DNA of 51,642 nt from Chloroflexota bacterium (lineage in GTDB: Bacteria > Chloroflexota > UBA6077 > FW602-bin22 > CADDYW01): assembly GCA_021324795.1 (NCBI GenBank), contig JAJPIK010000045.1, forward strand, positions 1 to 51,642, in the 5' to 3' direction. The notes under the pieces were generated by a model. It was not told the origin of the DNA, did no database searches, and was given only the letters and a program-made list of their open reading frames with translations. Positions 41,121 through 49,872 of this stretch are shown here, piece after piece (the first letter of the stretch is position 1; the number at the start of each line of letters is the position of its first letter). The translations under genes and the position numbers were made by a program.

Positions 41121-41728
41121 TCCTCGGCTGGCTCTACGAGCGCCTGTATCACGAGCTCGCCTGGGCATACGATCCGATCAGTTGGCTCGTCTCCGGGGGG
41201 CGCTGGCACGCCTGGCAGCGTTATGCGCTCGATCAGGTGGTCGGTTCGCGAATCCTCGAGATTGGCTGCGGTCCGGGCTGGCTCTTGCTCGATCTACTCG
41301 CGGCCGGCTACGACGCCTATGGCCTCGATCTTTCGCCAGAATTTTGGCGCCAAACTGGTCGCCGGTTGCGCCAACAGGGCCATCCGAACCGCCTCGTCGG
41401 CGGCGACGCCCGCGCTCTTCCTTTTTCGGCCGAGAGTTTTGACACGTTGGTCCTCACCTTTCCTGCTCCGTTCGTTCGGGATCCCTGGTTTTGGCGCGAA
41501 GCAGACCGGGTGCTCCGGCGGCACAGTGGCAAGCTCGTAATCATCGAAGCCGCGATTGCCGAGCGATCGCTATGGCCACGTGCATTGGGAAAAGTGATCG
41601 GCAGAGTAACCGGACCGGTGCCCAACGAAGAATCGAGGTTTACCATCGGGTCGTTCGTCGCCGAACGGCGGGTTGTCCAAACAGAAAAGGAGCGCGTCTG
41701 GCTGGTCACCGCTGTCAAGAGAGGCTAA
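41117..41728 (+). CDS. Class I SAM-dependent methyltransferase, probable CTG start
   Basis: About 203 residues. The SAM-binding motif I is ILEIGCGPGWLLLDLLAAG; AYGLDLSPEF and GDARALPFSAESFDTLV are motifs II and III. The N-terminal stretch LYERLYHELAWAYDPISWLV is typical of this group. It lies before the first GTG (41237), so the gene must begin earlier. No ATG, GTG or TTG exists there; CTG at 41117 overlaps the pheT TGA as CTGA and is the best candidate. The alternative is a short form from GTG 41237 that lacks the N-terminal helix. Substrate is unknown. Confidence 0.82.
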   Translation: MILGWLYERLYHELAWAYDPISWLVSGGRWHAWQRYALDQVVGSRILEIGCGPGWLLLDLLAAGYDAYGLDLSPEFWRQTGRRLRQQGHPNRLVGGDARALPFSAESFDTLVLTFPAPFVRDPWFWREADRVLRRHSGKLVIIEAAIAERSLWPRALGKVIGRVTGPVPNEESRFTIGSFVAERRVVQTEKERVWLVTAVKRG

Positions 41729-41883
41729 TGATCGTTGAACCATTCATCAGATCCTGCCTGGCGATGTGAGCTTGGAGACTCGGCGTCAGAGACGCCTGAC
41801 CGCATGGCAGGAGGCAGTTTTCCAGGCACAACTGAGAGCAGACCAGTGCGTATCACCCTTAGCTCGGCTCAGCGCACGCCGAC

Positions 41884-42822
41884 TTACGTAAACAGAGCAC
41901 TAACCGACTCGTCCAGATGAATTCGGCGAATCGCCTCGGCGAGGAGGGAAGCGACCGAGACAACGTTCAGTTTATCGGTATGCTGGCCTGCTGGTACCGG
42001 CACCGTGTCGGTGACGATGATCTCTTCGACAAGGGGGTGACTGCTCACTCGCTCGACCGCGCCCCGGGTGAAAACGCCATGGGTGCAGGTCACCAAGCAT
42101 CGGCGAACTCCTTCGCGCTGGAGCAAGTTCAGCAACTCCCAGACCGAGCTACCGGTGGCAATTTCGTCGTCGGTGATGATCGCTGTATCCATGTGGACTT
42201 CGCCGACGATACCGTCAATGATTACCCGATCGTCACTCAGCCGACGCTTGTTTCCCGCCGCCACCGGCAGATTGAGGCGGCGAGCCAGGTGAGCCGCGCG
42301 TTTGGCGTTGCCAATGTCCGGGGTGACCACGACAGCGTCAGACACGTCGCGCTCGCGGAGCGCATCGGCTAAGACGACCTCGGCAGAAAGATGGTCAGTT
42401 GGCATGTGGAAGAAGCCGTGAACCTGGGGCGAATGGAGGGTAAGGGTCAAGACACGGTTGGCTCCCGCCGTCTCGAGCAAATCGGCAACCAGACGACCGG
42501 TGATCGAAATGCGCGGCTCGTCCTTCTTGTCCGACCGGGCGTACGAATAGTAGGGAATCACCGCGGTTACGCGCTCCGCCGACGCCGAGCGCGCGGCATC
42601 CAGAAGCATTAGCAGCTCGAAGATATGATCCTGGACAGGCGGCGAAAATGTTTGCACGACAAAGACGTCCGTCCCACGCACGTTTTCACAGAGACGAACG
42701 TAGAGATTATCGTTACTGAAACGGCGGCTTTCCAGTGGCGAGAGCGGAATTCCCAGCGCTTCGGCGATACCCTGCGCTAAAGCCGGGTGGGATGATCCGC
42801 TGAACACCCTCAATCGATCCAT
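41884..42822 (-). CDS. prs: Ribose-phosphate pyrophosphokinase (PRPP synthetase), divergent
   Basis: 312 residues, normal length. It makes PRPP from ribose 5-phosphate and ATP for nucleotide, histidine and tryptophan synthesis. The family features are FSNDNLYVRL, VIPYYSYARSDKK, the flexible-loop NKRR and the PRPP loop. Two normally fixed positions differ: TLTLHSPQVHGFF has Thr128 where Asp is usual (His130 kept), and the PRPP loop reads DDEIATGSS, with Ala222 replacing Asp. The enzyme is still likely to be a PRPP synthetase but may differ in metal use or regulation. It lies 53 bases after rsfS in an operon. Confidence 0.88.
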   Translation of the reverse strand: MDRLRVFSGSSHPALAQGIAEALGIPLSPLESRRFSNDNLYVRLCENVRGTDVFVVQTFSPPVQDHIFELLMLLDAARSASAERVTAVIPYYSYARSDKKDEPRISITGRLVADLLETAGANRVLTLTLHSPQVHGFFHMPTDHLSAEVVLADALRERDVSDAVVVTPDIGNAKRAAHLARRLNLPVAAGNKRRLSDDRVIIDGIVGEVHMDTAIITDDEIATGSSVWELLNLLQREGVRRCLVTCTHGVFTRGAVERVSSHPLVEEIIVTDTVPVPAGQHTDKLNVVSVASLLAEAIRRIHLDESVSALFT

Positions 42823-42875
42823 AGCGGTTTACAGCCCCTGCTTCCTCGATGCGTCGACCATTCTGAACACGCCAA

Positions 42876-43238
42876 TCAGAGAACGTGTAAGACCGTTGTC
42901 GCTTGGCTCCATACTCTCTCAAGGTGATAAAAGTCGCGCAGCGCCGCCGTGAAGATGTGGACGACGACGTCTCCGTAGTCTATGAGAAGCCAGCCAGAAT
43001 CGGGAGTACCTTCAACGTGATACGGCTCGACACCGACATTGCTCACCTGATCACGGATGCGCTCCATTAGCGCGATCATATGACGATCGCTCGTCGCGGT
43101 ACTAATGACGAAATAATCAGCGAGATAGGTTGCCTTTCGAACGTCCAGGACAACGATGTCTTCCGCTTTTGCTTCGGCAGCCCAATCAGCGATCTGCCGT
43201 GCTAAAGCAAGTGCCTCCAGCAGAAGCCTCCTCGGCAA
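42876..43238 (-). CDS. rsfS: Ribosome silencing factor RsfS
   Basis: 120 residues, normal for RsfS (DUF143, Iojap). The core reads KAEDIVVLDVRKATYLADYF, VISTATSDRHM, EGTPDSGWLLIDYGDVVVHI and FYHLERVW. It binds uL14 on the large subunit and blocks subunit joining under starvation. TTG at 43238 is the likely start, with GGGGAG five bases upstream. A CTG six to nine bases after AGGAGG is another possibility. prs follows. Confidence 0.95.
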   Translation of the reverse strand: MPRRLLLEALALARQIADWAAEAKAEDIVVLDVRKATYLADYFVISTATSDRHMIALMERIRDQVSNVGVEPYHVEGTPDSGWLLIDYGDVVVHIFTAALRDFYHLERVWSQATTVLHVL

Positions 43239-43258
43239 GAATTCTCCCCGTACGGCCG

Positions 43259-43267
43259 ATTATAGCA
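43259..43267 (-). promoter_or_regulatory. Extended -10 promoter of rsfS-prs
   Basis: The minus strand reads TGCTATAAT, an extended -10 with a perfect TATAAT (43264-43259). No clear -35 is seen. It would start transcription near 43252, about 14 bases before the TTG start. Confidence 0.55.
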
Positions 43268-43361
43268 GTTTTGAAACCGGCCTCGCCAGCGCCGCGACCC
43301 ACCACCGTAGATCGGATCGCGGGATCGGCAGCCGCCTCTCCTCTATCACCTCGCCGAATTC

Positions 43362-43390
43362 TGGTCAAATTGATCGATGGTCGATATACT
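43362..43390 (+). promoter_or_regulatory. Promoter of ispH-mpaB
   Basis: TGGTCA (43362-43367), 17 bases, and TATACT (43385-43390). The -10 box is good, the -35 box modest. The start would lie just before AGGAGAGG and the ATG at 43409. Confidence 0.5.
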
Positions 43391-43408
43391 GATGAGGAGA
43401 GGACTGCA

Positions 43409-44311
43409 ATGAAAGTGATCAGCATTACCCCGCGTGGGTTTTGTTACGGCGTCGTTGACGCGATGGAAATGGTCAAACGCGTGGCGACCGACCCGAAGAC
43501 TCCCCGTCCGATCTACATCCTCGGTCAGCTCGTGCATAACCACTTCATGGTCGAGCGCCTGAACCAGTATGGCGTAACATCGCTCGAGAACACTGCCAGC
43601 CGTCTTGATCTCCTTGACCGTGTCAACGAGGGGACAGTCATCTTCACCGCTCACGGCGTCTCGCCTCAGGTGAAGGAAAAGGCACGTGCCAAGGGACTCA
43701 ACTGCGTTGATACGACCTGTCCCGACGTCGATAAGACCCACGTGCTGATCCGTAAGCTCGTCTCTGCCGGTTACGAAATCCTTTACATTGGTCGCAAGGG
43801 CCATCCAGAACCGGAGGGAGCGATTGGCGAGGCTCCCGACCACGTCCACCTCATTCAAGATGCTGAGGATCTCGATCGCGTGCAACTATCTCAAACGGAC
43901 AAGGTCGCGGTGACCACCCAAACGACCCTTTCCCGCTGGGATACCGAGGAACTGGTCGAACGCATTCGCCAGCGCTATCCGAGCGTGGAAGTTCACACCG
44001 AGATTTGCCAGGCAACGCAATTGCGCCAGGAAGCGGCGGTCCGTCAATCGGTCGAGGCCGATGTCGTCTTTATCGTCGGCGATACGCATTCGAGCAATTC
44101 GAACCGGCTCGTCGACGTCGTCCGGAATCAGGCCGGGAAAAAGGCCGTCTTCCTGATCGACGGCGTTGCCGATATTCGTCCGGAGATGCTGGATGGCGCG
44201 ACGGTTGCCGCGGTCACGGCTGGTTCGTCGACCCCTAGCGACATCACCCGGGAAGTTATCCGCTTCCTTCAGTCCTACGAACCAACTGCTTCGTCGAACC
44301 CGAGCGTATGA
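43409..44311 (+). CDS. ispH: 4-hydroxy-3-methylbut-2-enyl diphosphate reductase
   Basis: 300 residues. IspH makes IPP and DMAPP, the last step of the MEP isoprenoid route, using a 4Fe-4S cluster. All three cluster cysteines are visible: RGFCYGVVDAM (Cys12), DTTCPDV (about Cys103) and EICQAT (about Cys200). The FTAHG and SSNSNRLV motifs are also present. ATG 43409 follows GAGGAGAGGACTGCA; the open frame further upstream is shadow. It overlaps the next gene by ATGA. It is divergent from rsfS. Confidence 0.96.
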   Translation: MKVISITPRGFCYGVVDAMEMVKRVATDPKTPRPIYILGQLVHNHFMVERLNQYGVTSLENTASRLDLLDRVNEGTVIFTAHGVSPQVKEKARAKGLNCVDTTCPDVDKTHVLIRKLVSAGYEILYIGRKGHPEPEGAIGEAPDHVHLIQDAEDLDRVQLSQTDKVAVTTQTTLSRWDTEELVERIRQRYPSVEVHTEICQATQLRQEAAVRQSVEADVVFIVGDTHSSNSNRLVDVVRNQAGKKAVFLIDGVADIRPEMLDGATVAAVTAGSSTPSDITREVIRFLQSYEPTASSNPSV

Positions 44312-45213
44312 TCTATTCTCCCGACGAGTATGACGTACCGGGCCGAGTAGCCCCCCATTGGCCATCAGATTGGTCAATGGATTCGAGTAACTTCGACGGC
44401 ACGGTAACTCCGAGCAGCGTCACCTGGCGGATCAACGGCGAGATCGTCCTTCTGTTGGGGTGGACACGCGCGATTCTCCTCCAGTTCGCCCACCCGCTCG
44501 TCGCCCAGGGAGTAGCCGACCACAGCCGCTTTCGGAATGGCCCGTTAGCACGCTGGCAGCGTCTCCAGCACACACTGGGTAGCATGCTCTATCTGACCTT
44601 CGGGACACGCCACCAGGCTTGGCAGACTGCCCGGCTCATCGACGGTATTCACGGGCGTACGGTCGGTCGGCTCATGACCAACGTCGGGACGTTCGAAGCG
44701 GGTACTCCTTACTCCGCTCGTGACCCCGCTCTCTTGCGCTGGGTTTGGGCCACTCTGGTCGACTCGTTGCTCCGAACCTACGAGCTGTTCGTCGGTCCGG
44801 TCGCGCCAGCCGAGAAGGATCTCTATTGCCGTGAGGCCACGAGCTTGGGTCCGCTACTCGGAGTACCCGAAGGCTACCTGCCAGACAGCCACCACGGCTT
44901 GCTCAGCTACCTGAAAGAGATGCTGGCGAATGGCCAGATTCAAGTTGGGCCAATCGCGCGCCAGCTTGCCAGGGATCTCTTGGCCCCACCGCTACCGGTC
45001 CTGGGCGTGCCGCTGGTCGAAATCTTCCGTCTTTCCACGGCCGGCCTGTTGCCCGAGCCGATTCGCTCTGCCTATAGCCTCCCCTGGAGTCCACGCCGTG
45101 AAAAAGCCTTGATTGTCCTGGCCGGTCTTTCCCGGGCTCTCCACCGACGTCTGCCTCCTCGCCTTCATCGCTGGCCAATCGCGGAGCGACGTGCAGCGCT
45201 GGGCAATGCTTAA
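44308..45213 (+). CDS. MpaB/DUF2236 family oxygenase-like protein
   Basis: 301 residues. The segment WRINGEIVLLLGWTRAILLQ plus FAHPLVAQGVADHSRF (about residues 32-67) is typical of the MpaB/DUF2236 family, which includes the rubber oxygenase Lcp and the mycophenolic acid enzyme MpaB. These are heme or oxygen-dependent enzymes cleaving isoprenoid chains. FGTRHQAWQTARLIDGIHGR and WVWATLVDSLLRTYELF also fit. Translation is coupled to ispH through ATGA. The pairing of an isoprenoid-synthesis gene with a putative isoprenoid oxygenase is suggestive, but the substrate is unknown. Confidence 0.85.
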   Translation: MIYSPDEYDVPGRVAPHWPSDWSMDSSNFDGTVTPSSVTWRINGEIVLLLGWTRAILLQFAHPLVAQGVADHSRFRNGPLARWQRLQHTLGSMLYLTFGTRHQAWQTARLIDGIHGRTVGRLMTNVGTFEAGTPYSARDPALLRWVWATLVDSLLRTYELFVGPVAPAEKDLYCREATSLGPLLGVPEGYLPDSHHGLLSYLKEMLANGQIQVGPIARQLARDLLAPPLPVLGVPLVEIFRLSTAGLLPEPIRSAYSLPWSPRREKALIVLAGLSRALHRRLPPRLHRWPIAERRAALGNA

Positions 45214-45290
45214 ATGCGGGTCACTCACCGAGAGTCGACCGGGAGAGCTGTAGCGGAGACTCCCAGTGAATAATTGAGGTTAACAACATC

Positions 45291-45319
45291 TTGACATTTT
45301 CGTGACCGACCGCGATAAT
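45291..45319 (+). promoter_or_regulatory. Promoter of the BTAD regulator gene
   Basis: TTGACA (45291-45296), 17 bases, and GATAAT (45314-45319). This is near consensus. It gives a leader of about 67 bases before ATG 45393, which has no obvious Shine-Dalgarno. Confidence 0.75.
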
Positions 45320-45392
45320 CCAGCCAGTCAGCCAGGAAAGAAATGTCTCTCTTGGCCAAAGCTGAAAATAACATAGGCCGGATTCCTGCACG

Positions 45393-48300
45393 ATGGCGGT
45401 CAGGCAACGTGGCTCCTCGTCCGATACGTCGCCGCGCTCGTCACTGTCCGAACTGAATCCGCTCTTTGCCGGCAAACGGCGACCACCGCTGCTGCCACGG
45501 CCGCATCTGCCACGGCCACGTTTGCTCGCGGCGTTGCGCCGTGCCAGTCGAAGACGGGTTTGTGTCGTTACCGCGCCGGCCGGCGCCGGTAAGACCACCT
45601 TGCTCGGCGAGTTCGGGCGCGCCGTGACACCTCGTTGCGCCTGGTATACCATCGACGATCTTGATACTGACGCGCTCTCGTTCCTACACGGTGTGGCCGG
45701 AGCGATCGGTGCCGCTGCGCCAGGAACTCTCGATCGGTTGGGCTACCTCGCCCAAATCGTCGCGACCCTCGATTCCTCGAGCGACCAGCGCCTGCTCATA
45801 GTCGACGACGTCCATCGCTTGACCGACCCGGGGGCAACTCAGGCCCTCGCCGACTTGCTACGCCACTTGCCACCATCGGCACGGGTCATTCTCGCGGGAC
45901 GCTGGACACCGCGACCGCTCACCAGGATCCTCGATTGGCTAGCCGCCCAAGGCCAACTGGGATCGCTCGCTTGGAGTGACTTCCAACTCACTGACGACGA
46001 GCGACAACGGGCTGCCGTCGTCTTCAACACCCCGCCGGCCGGCGCCTGGATCATCGCCTGGACTCACTTGGCGAACTTCGATCTTGGTGGATATCTCCAG
46101 CGCGAGGTAATCGAGCCGCTCGGCGTGGAAGTCATCGAACGGCTCGCTCGTCTTGCGGTTCCTTCGTCGCTGACCAGTGAGCTCGCCGCGGCGATCGAGG
46201 GGTCTCCAGTCACGTCGACACGTCAGTTTCTGGACGCGGTTGCGCGGGAGACTCCGTTACTCGAGCGGTTAGAAGAGAATTCTTACCGCTTTAGCGAAAC
46301 GGCCCGTAACGTCTTGAGTCGCAATCTCGGTCCTCAAGCCCTTCGCAGCGCTCGCCAGGCAGTTGGTCGCGCCTTGCGGCCAGTCGATCCAGTCGCCAGC
46401 GCAGAATCGTACTTGCAGGCAGGCGATACTGCCTCTGCCGCCGCTTCGCTTGACGCCGCGCCGTTCACCGCCTGGCTTGTCCAAGCTGCCAATGCCGCCC
46501 ACCGCTGTCTCGCTCAATTACCGGAGGGTGTCCTCTCGCCTTATCCTCGTCTCCGACTCGCCCGAGCCTGGGCAGCGGTAACCTGGGAGGGTCAGCTCGA
46601 ACGTGCCTTCGCGCTTCTCGGTGACTCGCCGACAGTTCCGGACGATTCGATCTGTTCGTTTTGGAGTCACTACGTGCTTGCCCGTGCCCGACTGGCCCTG
46701 GGCAAGCGCGATGCCGCTGTCACGGCATACCAGGCAATGCTCAAGGTACTCGAGCAAATTCGGCGGGATCCAAGCAGCGATCCAGCACTCATCGCCGGCA
46801 TGTTTTGTCGTCTGGCCATGATCGAGCGACTGCTCGGGAATAAAGAGGTAGCAAGGGCAACCGCCAAGCAGGGGCTCGCCCTTGCCGAGCTGACCCCCAC
46901 GTCGACCAAGACTGAACGCCAGCTTCTCCACCACTCCCTCGGAATCTTCGCCGGTTGGGATGGTGACTACGCTGCCGCTAACGAGCACTTCGGCGCTGCC
47001 CTTGCCCTGGCGAACGAAACCGGCGACCTGGCACAGCGCGCCGTTCTCGCCAATGCCCAAGCCGGCGTTGCCCGGTGCCGGGGTGAGTTCAGCCGCGCCC
47101 TGGGCATCCTCGAACAGACGCTGCGCGAGCCGCTCCTGCCGGCGCGGGAACGGGCTTTGCTCACCTTGCAGACCGCTCACGCCTTTGCTGATGTCGAAGA
47201 TTTCCAAGCTGCCGCCAAGCACTACCGCCTCGCCAGCAGCATGCTCCAGAGCAATGACCGCGACGGACTTTTCGCGCGGGCGCTCGCCGGCTTCGTGATC
47301 GCCGCGGGGTTCGTCGGTCTGGACGTCGAGGCCGAGGCTAGCTTGGAACAACTCCGATCCTTTGCCCAAGGCCCGTCGCGCTACGATCTGCTTTTAGCGG
47401 AAGGAGTGCGTGCCCTTCAGAAGGGCATCGCGGCCGAGGCAGCCGGGCAATTCGCCGCGGCACGGCAGGTCTCCGGCACGATCGGCGGAACCCAGGATAC
47501 CTGGCAGGCAATCCTGCTCGAAGCACAAGGGAAAATCAGGGCCGACCGGGCGAGCGATGCCGAGCAGATTATCGAAAGCTATCTACGCTCGCCCGGAGCA
47601 TCCACGCCGGCCGTGGGCTGGTGGGTGATGCGTCCGGTTCGGGATACCCTCCTCGATTTGCAGCGTCGGCTCAACCACCCTGGTCTGGCAGCCTTACTCA
47701 AACAGACAGCGATCGACCGGCGCGCGCCGCGCGTCGTCCACGTTGCCAACATGCTCGAGCAATCAGCCGAGCGCACGGTTCGCCACCTCGAGATTCACCT
47801 GTTCGGTCGGCCGGAAGTCATAGTCGACGGCAACACGGTTACCTGGCAGGCTGGACTGCGTCGGAAAGCGGTCGAGCTCTTTTGGTACAGCGCCACCCAT
47901 CTCGACGGCTTCACCCGTGAGCAGGCGGTCACCGACCTATTTCCGGACCGCGACCCGGACTCCAGTCGGAAGCTATTCATGGTCAGCGTTGCCGACTTAC
48001 GGGCAGCACTCACTCGCTTGTGCGGTGTCGCGGGAGATACGATTCTTGTCCGCGAGCAATCCGGTACATACCGCCTGCAGGTCGATCATCCGTCCTTGGC
48101 GATTGACCTTGACGTCCGTTCGCTCTCGACTCTCGTTGGCCAGCTCCGGTCGCGTCGGAATGGACCACCCCCACGCGAAGTGCCCGCACTCTTCCGCGGC
48201 GAGCTGTTGACCGGCTTCGACGCCGAGTGGATTGATCCAATTCGCCGCTATTGGACGTCGCTCTACTTGCGAGCCCTCGAAACCCTCGCAGACCGCTACG

Positions 48301-48542
48301 CCCGTCAGGGATTACTCCAGCACGCGATACGCTGCCACGAGCTTGCCCTCCAGGTCGATTCTTCCCTGGAATCGGCCCATGCGTCCTTGATGCGTCTCTA
48401 CCAGGCCGCCGGCGACCGACAGGCCCTTGATTCTCAGATGTGGCTATATACCCGCACGATACGCTCGGAGATCGACGCCGAGCCGAGCGAGGAGCTCCTC
48501 GCGCTCTACCATCAGCTTACCGCCGAAGAATCGCCGTTGTAA
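45393..48542 (+). CDS. STAND ATPase / BTAD-type transcriptional activator (MalT-like)
   Basis: 1049 residues. The N-terminal NTPase domain has Walker A APAGAGKTT (61-69) and Walker B RLLIVDDVH (133-141). A long alpha-helical TPR-like sensor follows (about 380-770). The C-terminus has a winged-helix DNA-binding domain (about 797-890, LEIHLFGRPEVIVDGNTVTW and TREQAVTDLFPDRDPDSSRK) and a bacterial transcriptional activator domain (about 905-1045). The winged helix plus BTAD resembles SARP regulators. It is a signal-integrating ATP-dependent activator. The signal is unknown. It sits upstream of a peptide, a DUF5317 membrane protein and two receivers, which may be its targets. A strong promoter is upstream. 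Confidence 0.9.
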   Translation: MAVRQRGSSSDTSPRSSLSELNPLFAGKRRPPLLPRPHLPRPRLLAALRRASRRRVCVVTAPAGAGKTTLLGEFGRAVTPRCAWYTIDDLDTDALSFLHGVAGAIGAAAPGTLDRLGYLAQIVATLDSSSDQRLLIVDDVHRLTDPGATQALADLLRHLPPSARVILAGRWTPRPLTRILDWLAAQGQLGSLAWSDFQLTDDERQRAAVVFNTPPAGAWIIAWTHLANFDLGGYLQREVIEPLGVEVIERLARLAVPSSLTSELAAAIEGSPVTSTRQFLDAVARETPLLERLEENSYRFSETARNVLSRNLGPQALRSARQAVGRALRPVDPVASAESYLQAGDTASAAASLDAAPFTAWLVQAANAAHRCLAQLPEGVLSPYPRLRLARAWAAVTWEGQLERAFALLGDSPTVPDDSICSFWSHYVLARARLALGKRDAAVTAYQAMLKVLEQIRRDPSSDPALIAGMFCRLAMIERLLGNKEVARATAKQGLALAELTPTSTKTERQLLHHSLGIFAGWDGDYAAANEHFGAALALANETGDLAQRAVLANAQAGVARCRGEFSRALGILEQTLREPLLPARERALLTLQTAHAFADVEDFQAAAKHYRLASSMLQSNDRDGLFARALAGFVIAAGFVGLDVEAEASLEQLRSFAQGPSRYDLLLAEGVRALQKGIAAEAAGQFAAARQVSGTIGGTQDTWQAILLEAQGKIRADRASDAEQIIESYLRSPGASTPAVGWWVMRPVRDTLLDLQRRLNHPGLAALLKQTAIDRRAPRVVHVANMLEQSAERTVRHLEIHLFGRPEVIVDGNTVTWQAGLRRKAVELFWYSATHLDGFTREQAVTDLFPDRDPDSSRKLFMVSVADLRAALTRLCGVAGDTILVREQSGTYRLQVDHPSLAIDLDVRSLSTLVGQLRSRRNGPPPREVPALFRGELLTGFDAEWIDPIRRYWTSLYLRALETLADRYARQGLLQHAIRCHELALQVDSSLESAHASLMRLYQAAGDRQALDSQMWLYTRTIRSEIDAEPSEELLALYHQLTAEESPL

Positions 48543-48706
48543 ATCCACTGTAAGTCTCTAGCGTATCCTCCGGTTGCACGGTCGGGACAGAGCACAACGA
48601 CGGTGAATTCCGAAATCAGGCGCCGACCGTTTCGGGATCGCCGCTTTTGACCTGGTTCTCCCGGCTGAAATTCGCGGGCACCCGCCCGTATGCGGAGGTT
48701 CTTTTC

Positions 48707-48799
48707 GTGCGCACTCGTGTATATCGCTACATTGCTTTCGCGGTCGTCCTGGGCAGCCTCCTCGTCGCGGCCTTCGCGGACATGACTCTACCGATGTAG
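48707..48799 (+). CDS. 30-residue membrane peptide between the BTAD regulator and DUF5317
   Basis: GTG at 48707 is preceded by GGAGG eight bases upstream. The peptide begins MRTRVYRYIAF, has one hydrophobic span (about residues 8-23) and ends DMTLPM. A basic start and one span suggest a membrane peptide, perhaps a signal, regulator or transporter accessory. The stop is 30 bases before the DUF5317 start. I do not know a family for it. The ribosome site and spacing support that it is real. Confidence 0.5.
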   Translation: MRTRVYRYIAFAVVLGSLLVAAFADMTLPM

Positions 48800-48828
48800 C
48801 TCAGCAGCGTAGTTCAGGCGGTTTCGCC

Positions 48829-49386
48829 ATGCTTTTTCCATTCTTGGCCGTCGCCGTGGTCCTGGGCGTCATTATTGCCCTCGGACCGGCCCGGCGACGG
48901 CGCCTGTCGATTGACCATGCGCCTTTGCCGAAGAAGCCCTGGCTGCTGGTAATCGCCGTGATCGTCCAGGCGATCTGGACTCGCTGGCTCTCTCATCTCG
49001 GTCCGAGCGCCGAGGCGTTGTCCTGGCTTCTTCCGGTGTCTTATCTGCCCGTGCTTTGGTTCCTAACACTCAATATACGAACGCTGTGGGCTCCGGTGAT
49101 TGCACTGGGCGTCTGCTTGAATTTCACCGTCATGCTCTTCAACGGGGGAACGATGCCGGCACCCGCGCGCTTTTCGTCCGATCCCGCCATTGTAGCTGCG
49201 GCGCATGCCGAGCGGCTTGCACCGGGAAGCAAGGACCGGGTCGTCGGGAGTGATTTTCCGACCGTGCTCGGCCCGCTCGAAGACCAGTACGTGATCACCT
49301 TACCAGGCGGCCAACAACGACTGGTGAGCATCGGAGACTTCGTCAGCCTGGGGGGCGGGATCATTGGTTTGCTATCAGTCATCTGA
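48829..49386 (+). CDS. DUF5317 family membrane protein
   Basis: 185 residues with about five hydrophobic spans (residues 1-17, 36-52, 60-78, 84-104 and 170-184). NGGTMPAPARF is a landmark of the DUF5317 family, followed by a conserved extracytoplasmic part (GSDFPTVLGPLEDQYVITL) and a last span. Function unknown. It follows the BTAD regulator and the membrane peptide and precedes two receiver genes. No clear Shine-Dalgarno is seen before ATG 48829. Confidence 0.75.
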   Translation: MLFPFLAVAVVLGVIIALGPARRRRLSIDHAPLPKKPWLLVIAVIVQAIWTRWLSHLGPSAEALSWLLPVSYLPVLWFLTLNIRTLWAPVIALGVCLNFTVMLFNGGTMPAPARFSSDPAIVAAAHAERLAPGSKDRVVGSDFPTVLGPLEDQYVITLPGGQQRLVSIGDFVSLGGGIIGLLSVI

Positions 49387-49403
49387 GAGGTTGAAGAGGT
49401 TGA

Positions 49404-49817
49404 ATGGGCTTGGCGATGCTCAGCTACGAACCAGACGTCATTTGCGCATCCGCCGACGAATGGCGGCGTCTACGCTTATCTACCCTTCTCGAGCAAGCCG
49501 GTTATCACGTGCGAACCTGCGCCACGGCGCGCGAGCTACTTCAGCTTGCCGCGCACCGTCGTCCACAGATCGACGACATTGGAGTCCTCTTGCTCGACAT
49601 CCAGCTCAGCGATCGCATTCCGGCGGCGTCGATCGTCAGCGCGCTCCGACGAAGCGGCAGCACGGTGCGCACGGTCGTTCTTGCCGAATCGCACCGTGAA
49701 ACGGAGATCATCGAGTGCCTACGTGTCGGCGCCGACGACTTCGTTCATTTACCCGCCGAGCCATCCGAGGTGGTCGACATTGTCGGTCGCGTACTCAGTT
49801 TGCCGAACATTCGCTGA
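49404..49817 (+). CDS. Degenerate receiver-domain protein
   Basis: 137 residues with the CheY-like fold. The phosphorylation aspartate is kept in LLLDIQL (Asp65). The N-terminal acidic pair that binds magnesium is replaced (VICASADEW). The conserved Thr/Ser position reads VVLAES, and the conserved Lys is missing (VHLPAEP). It is therefore probably phosphorylation-independent or unresponsive. No output domain is attached. It lies 17 bases after DUF5317 and 55 bases before an intact receiver gene. GAGGTTGAAGAGG precedes the ATG. Confidence 0.8.
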   Translation: MGLAMLSYEPDVICASADEWRRLRLSTLLEQAGYHVRTCATARELLQLAAHRRPQIDDIGVLLLDIQLSDRIPAASIVSALRRSGSTVRTVVLAESHRETEIIECLRVGADDFVHLPAEPSEVVDIVGRVLSLPNIR

Positions 49818-49872
49818 AGAGAATCACCGCGACGAGTTCGCCGACCGGGAAGGCCGTCTCCCGGTCCTGGCG

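Noticed and set aside
46518..47369. 283-codon minus-strand frame
   Set aside because: Antisense to the TPR-like region of the BTAD regulator; no domain and no ribosome site.
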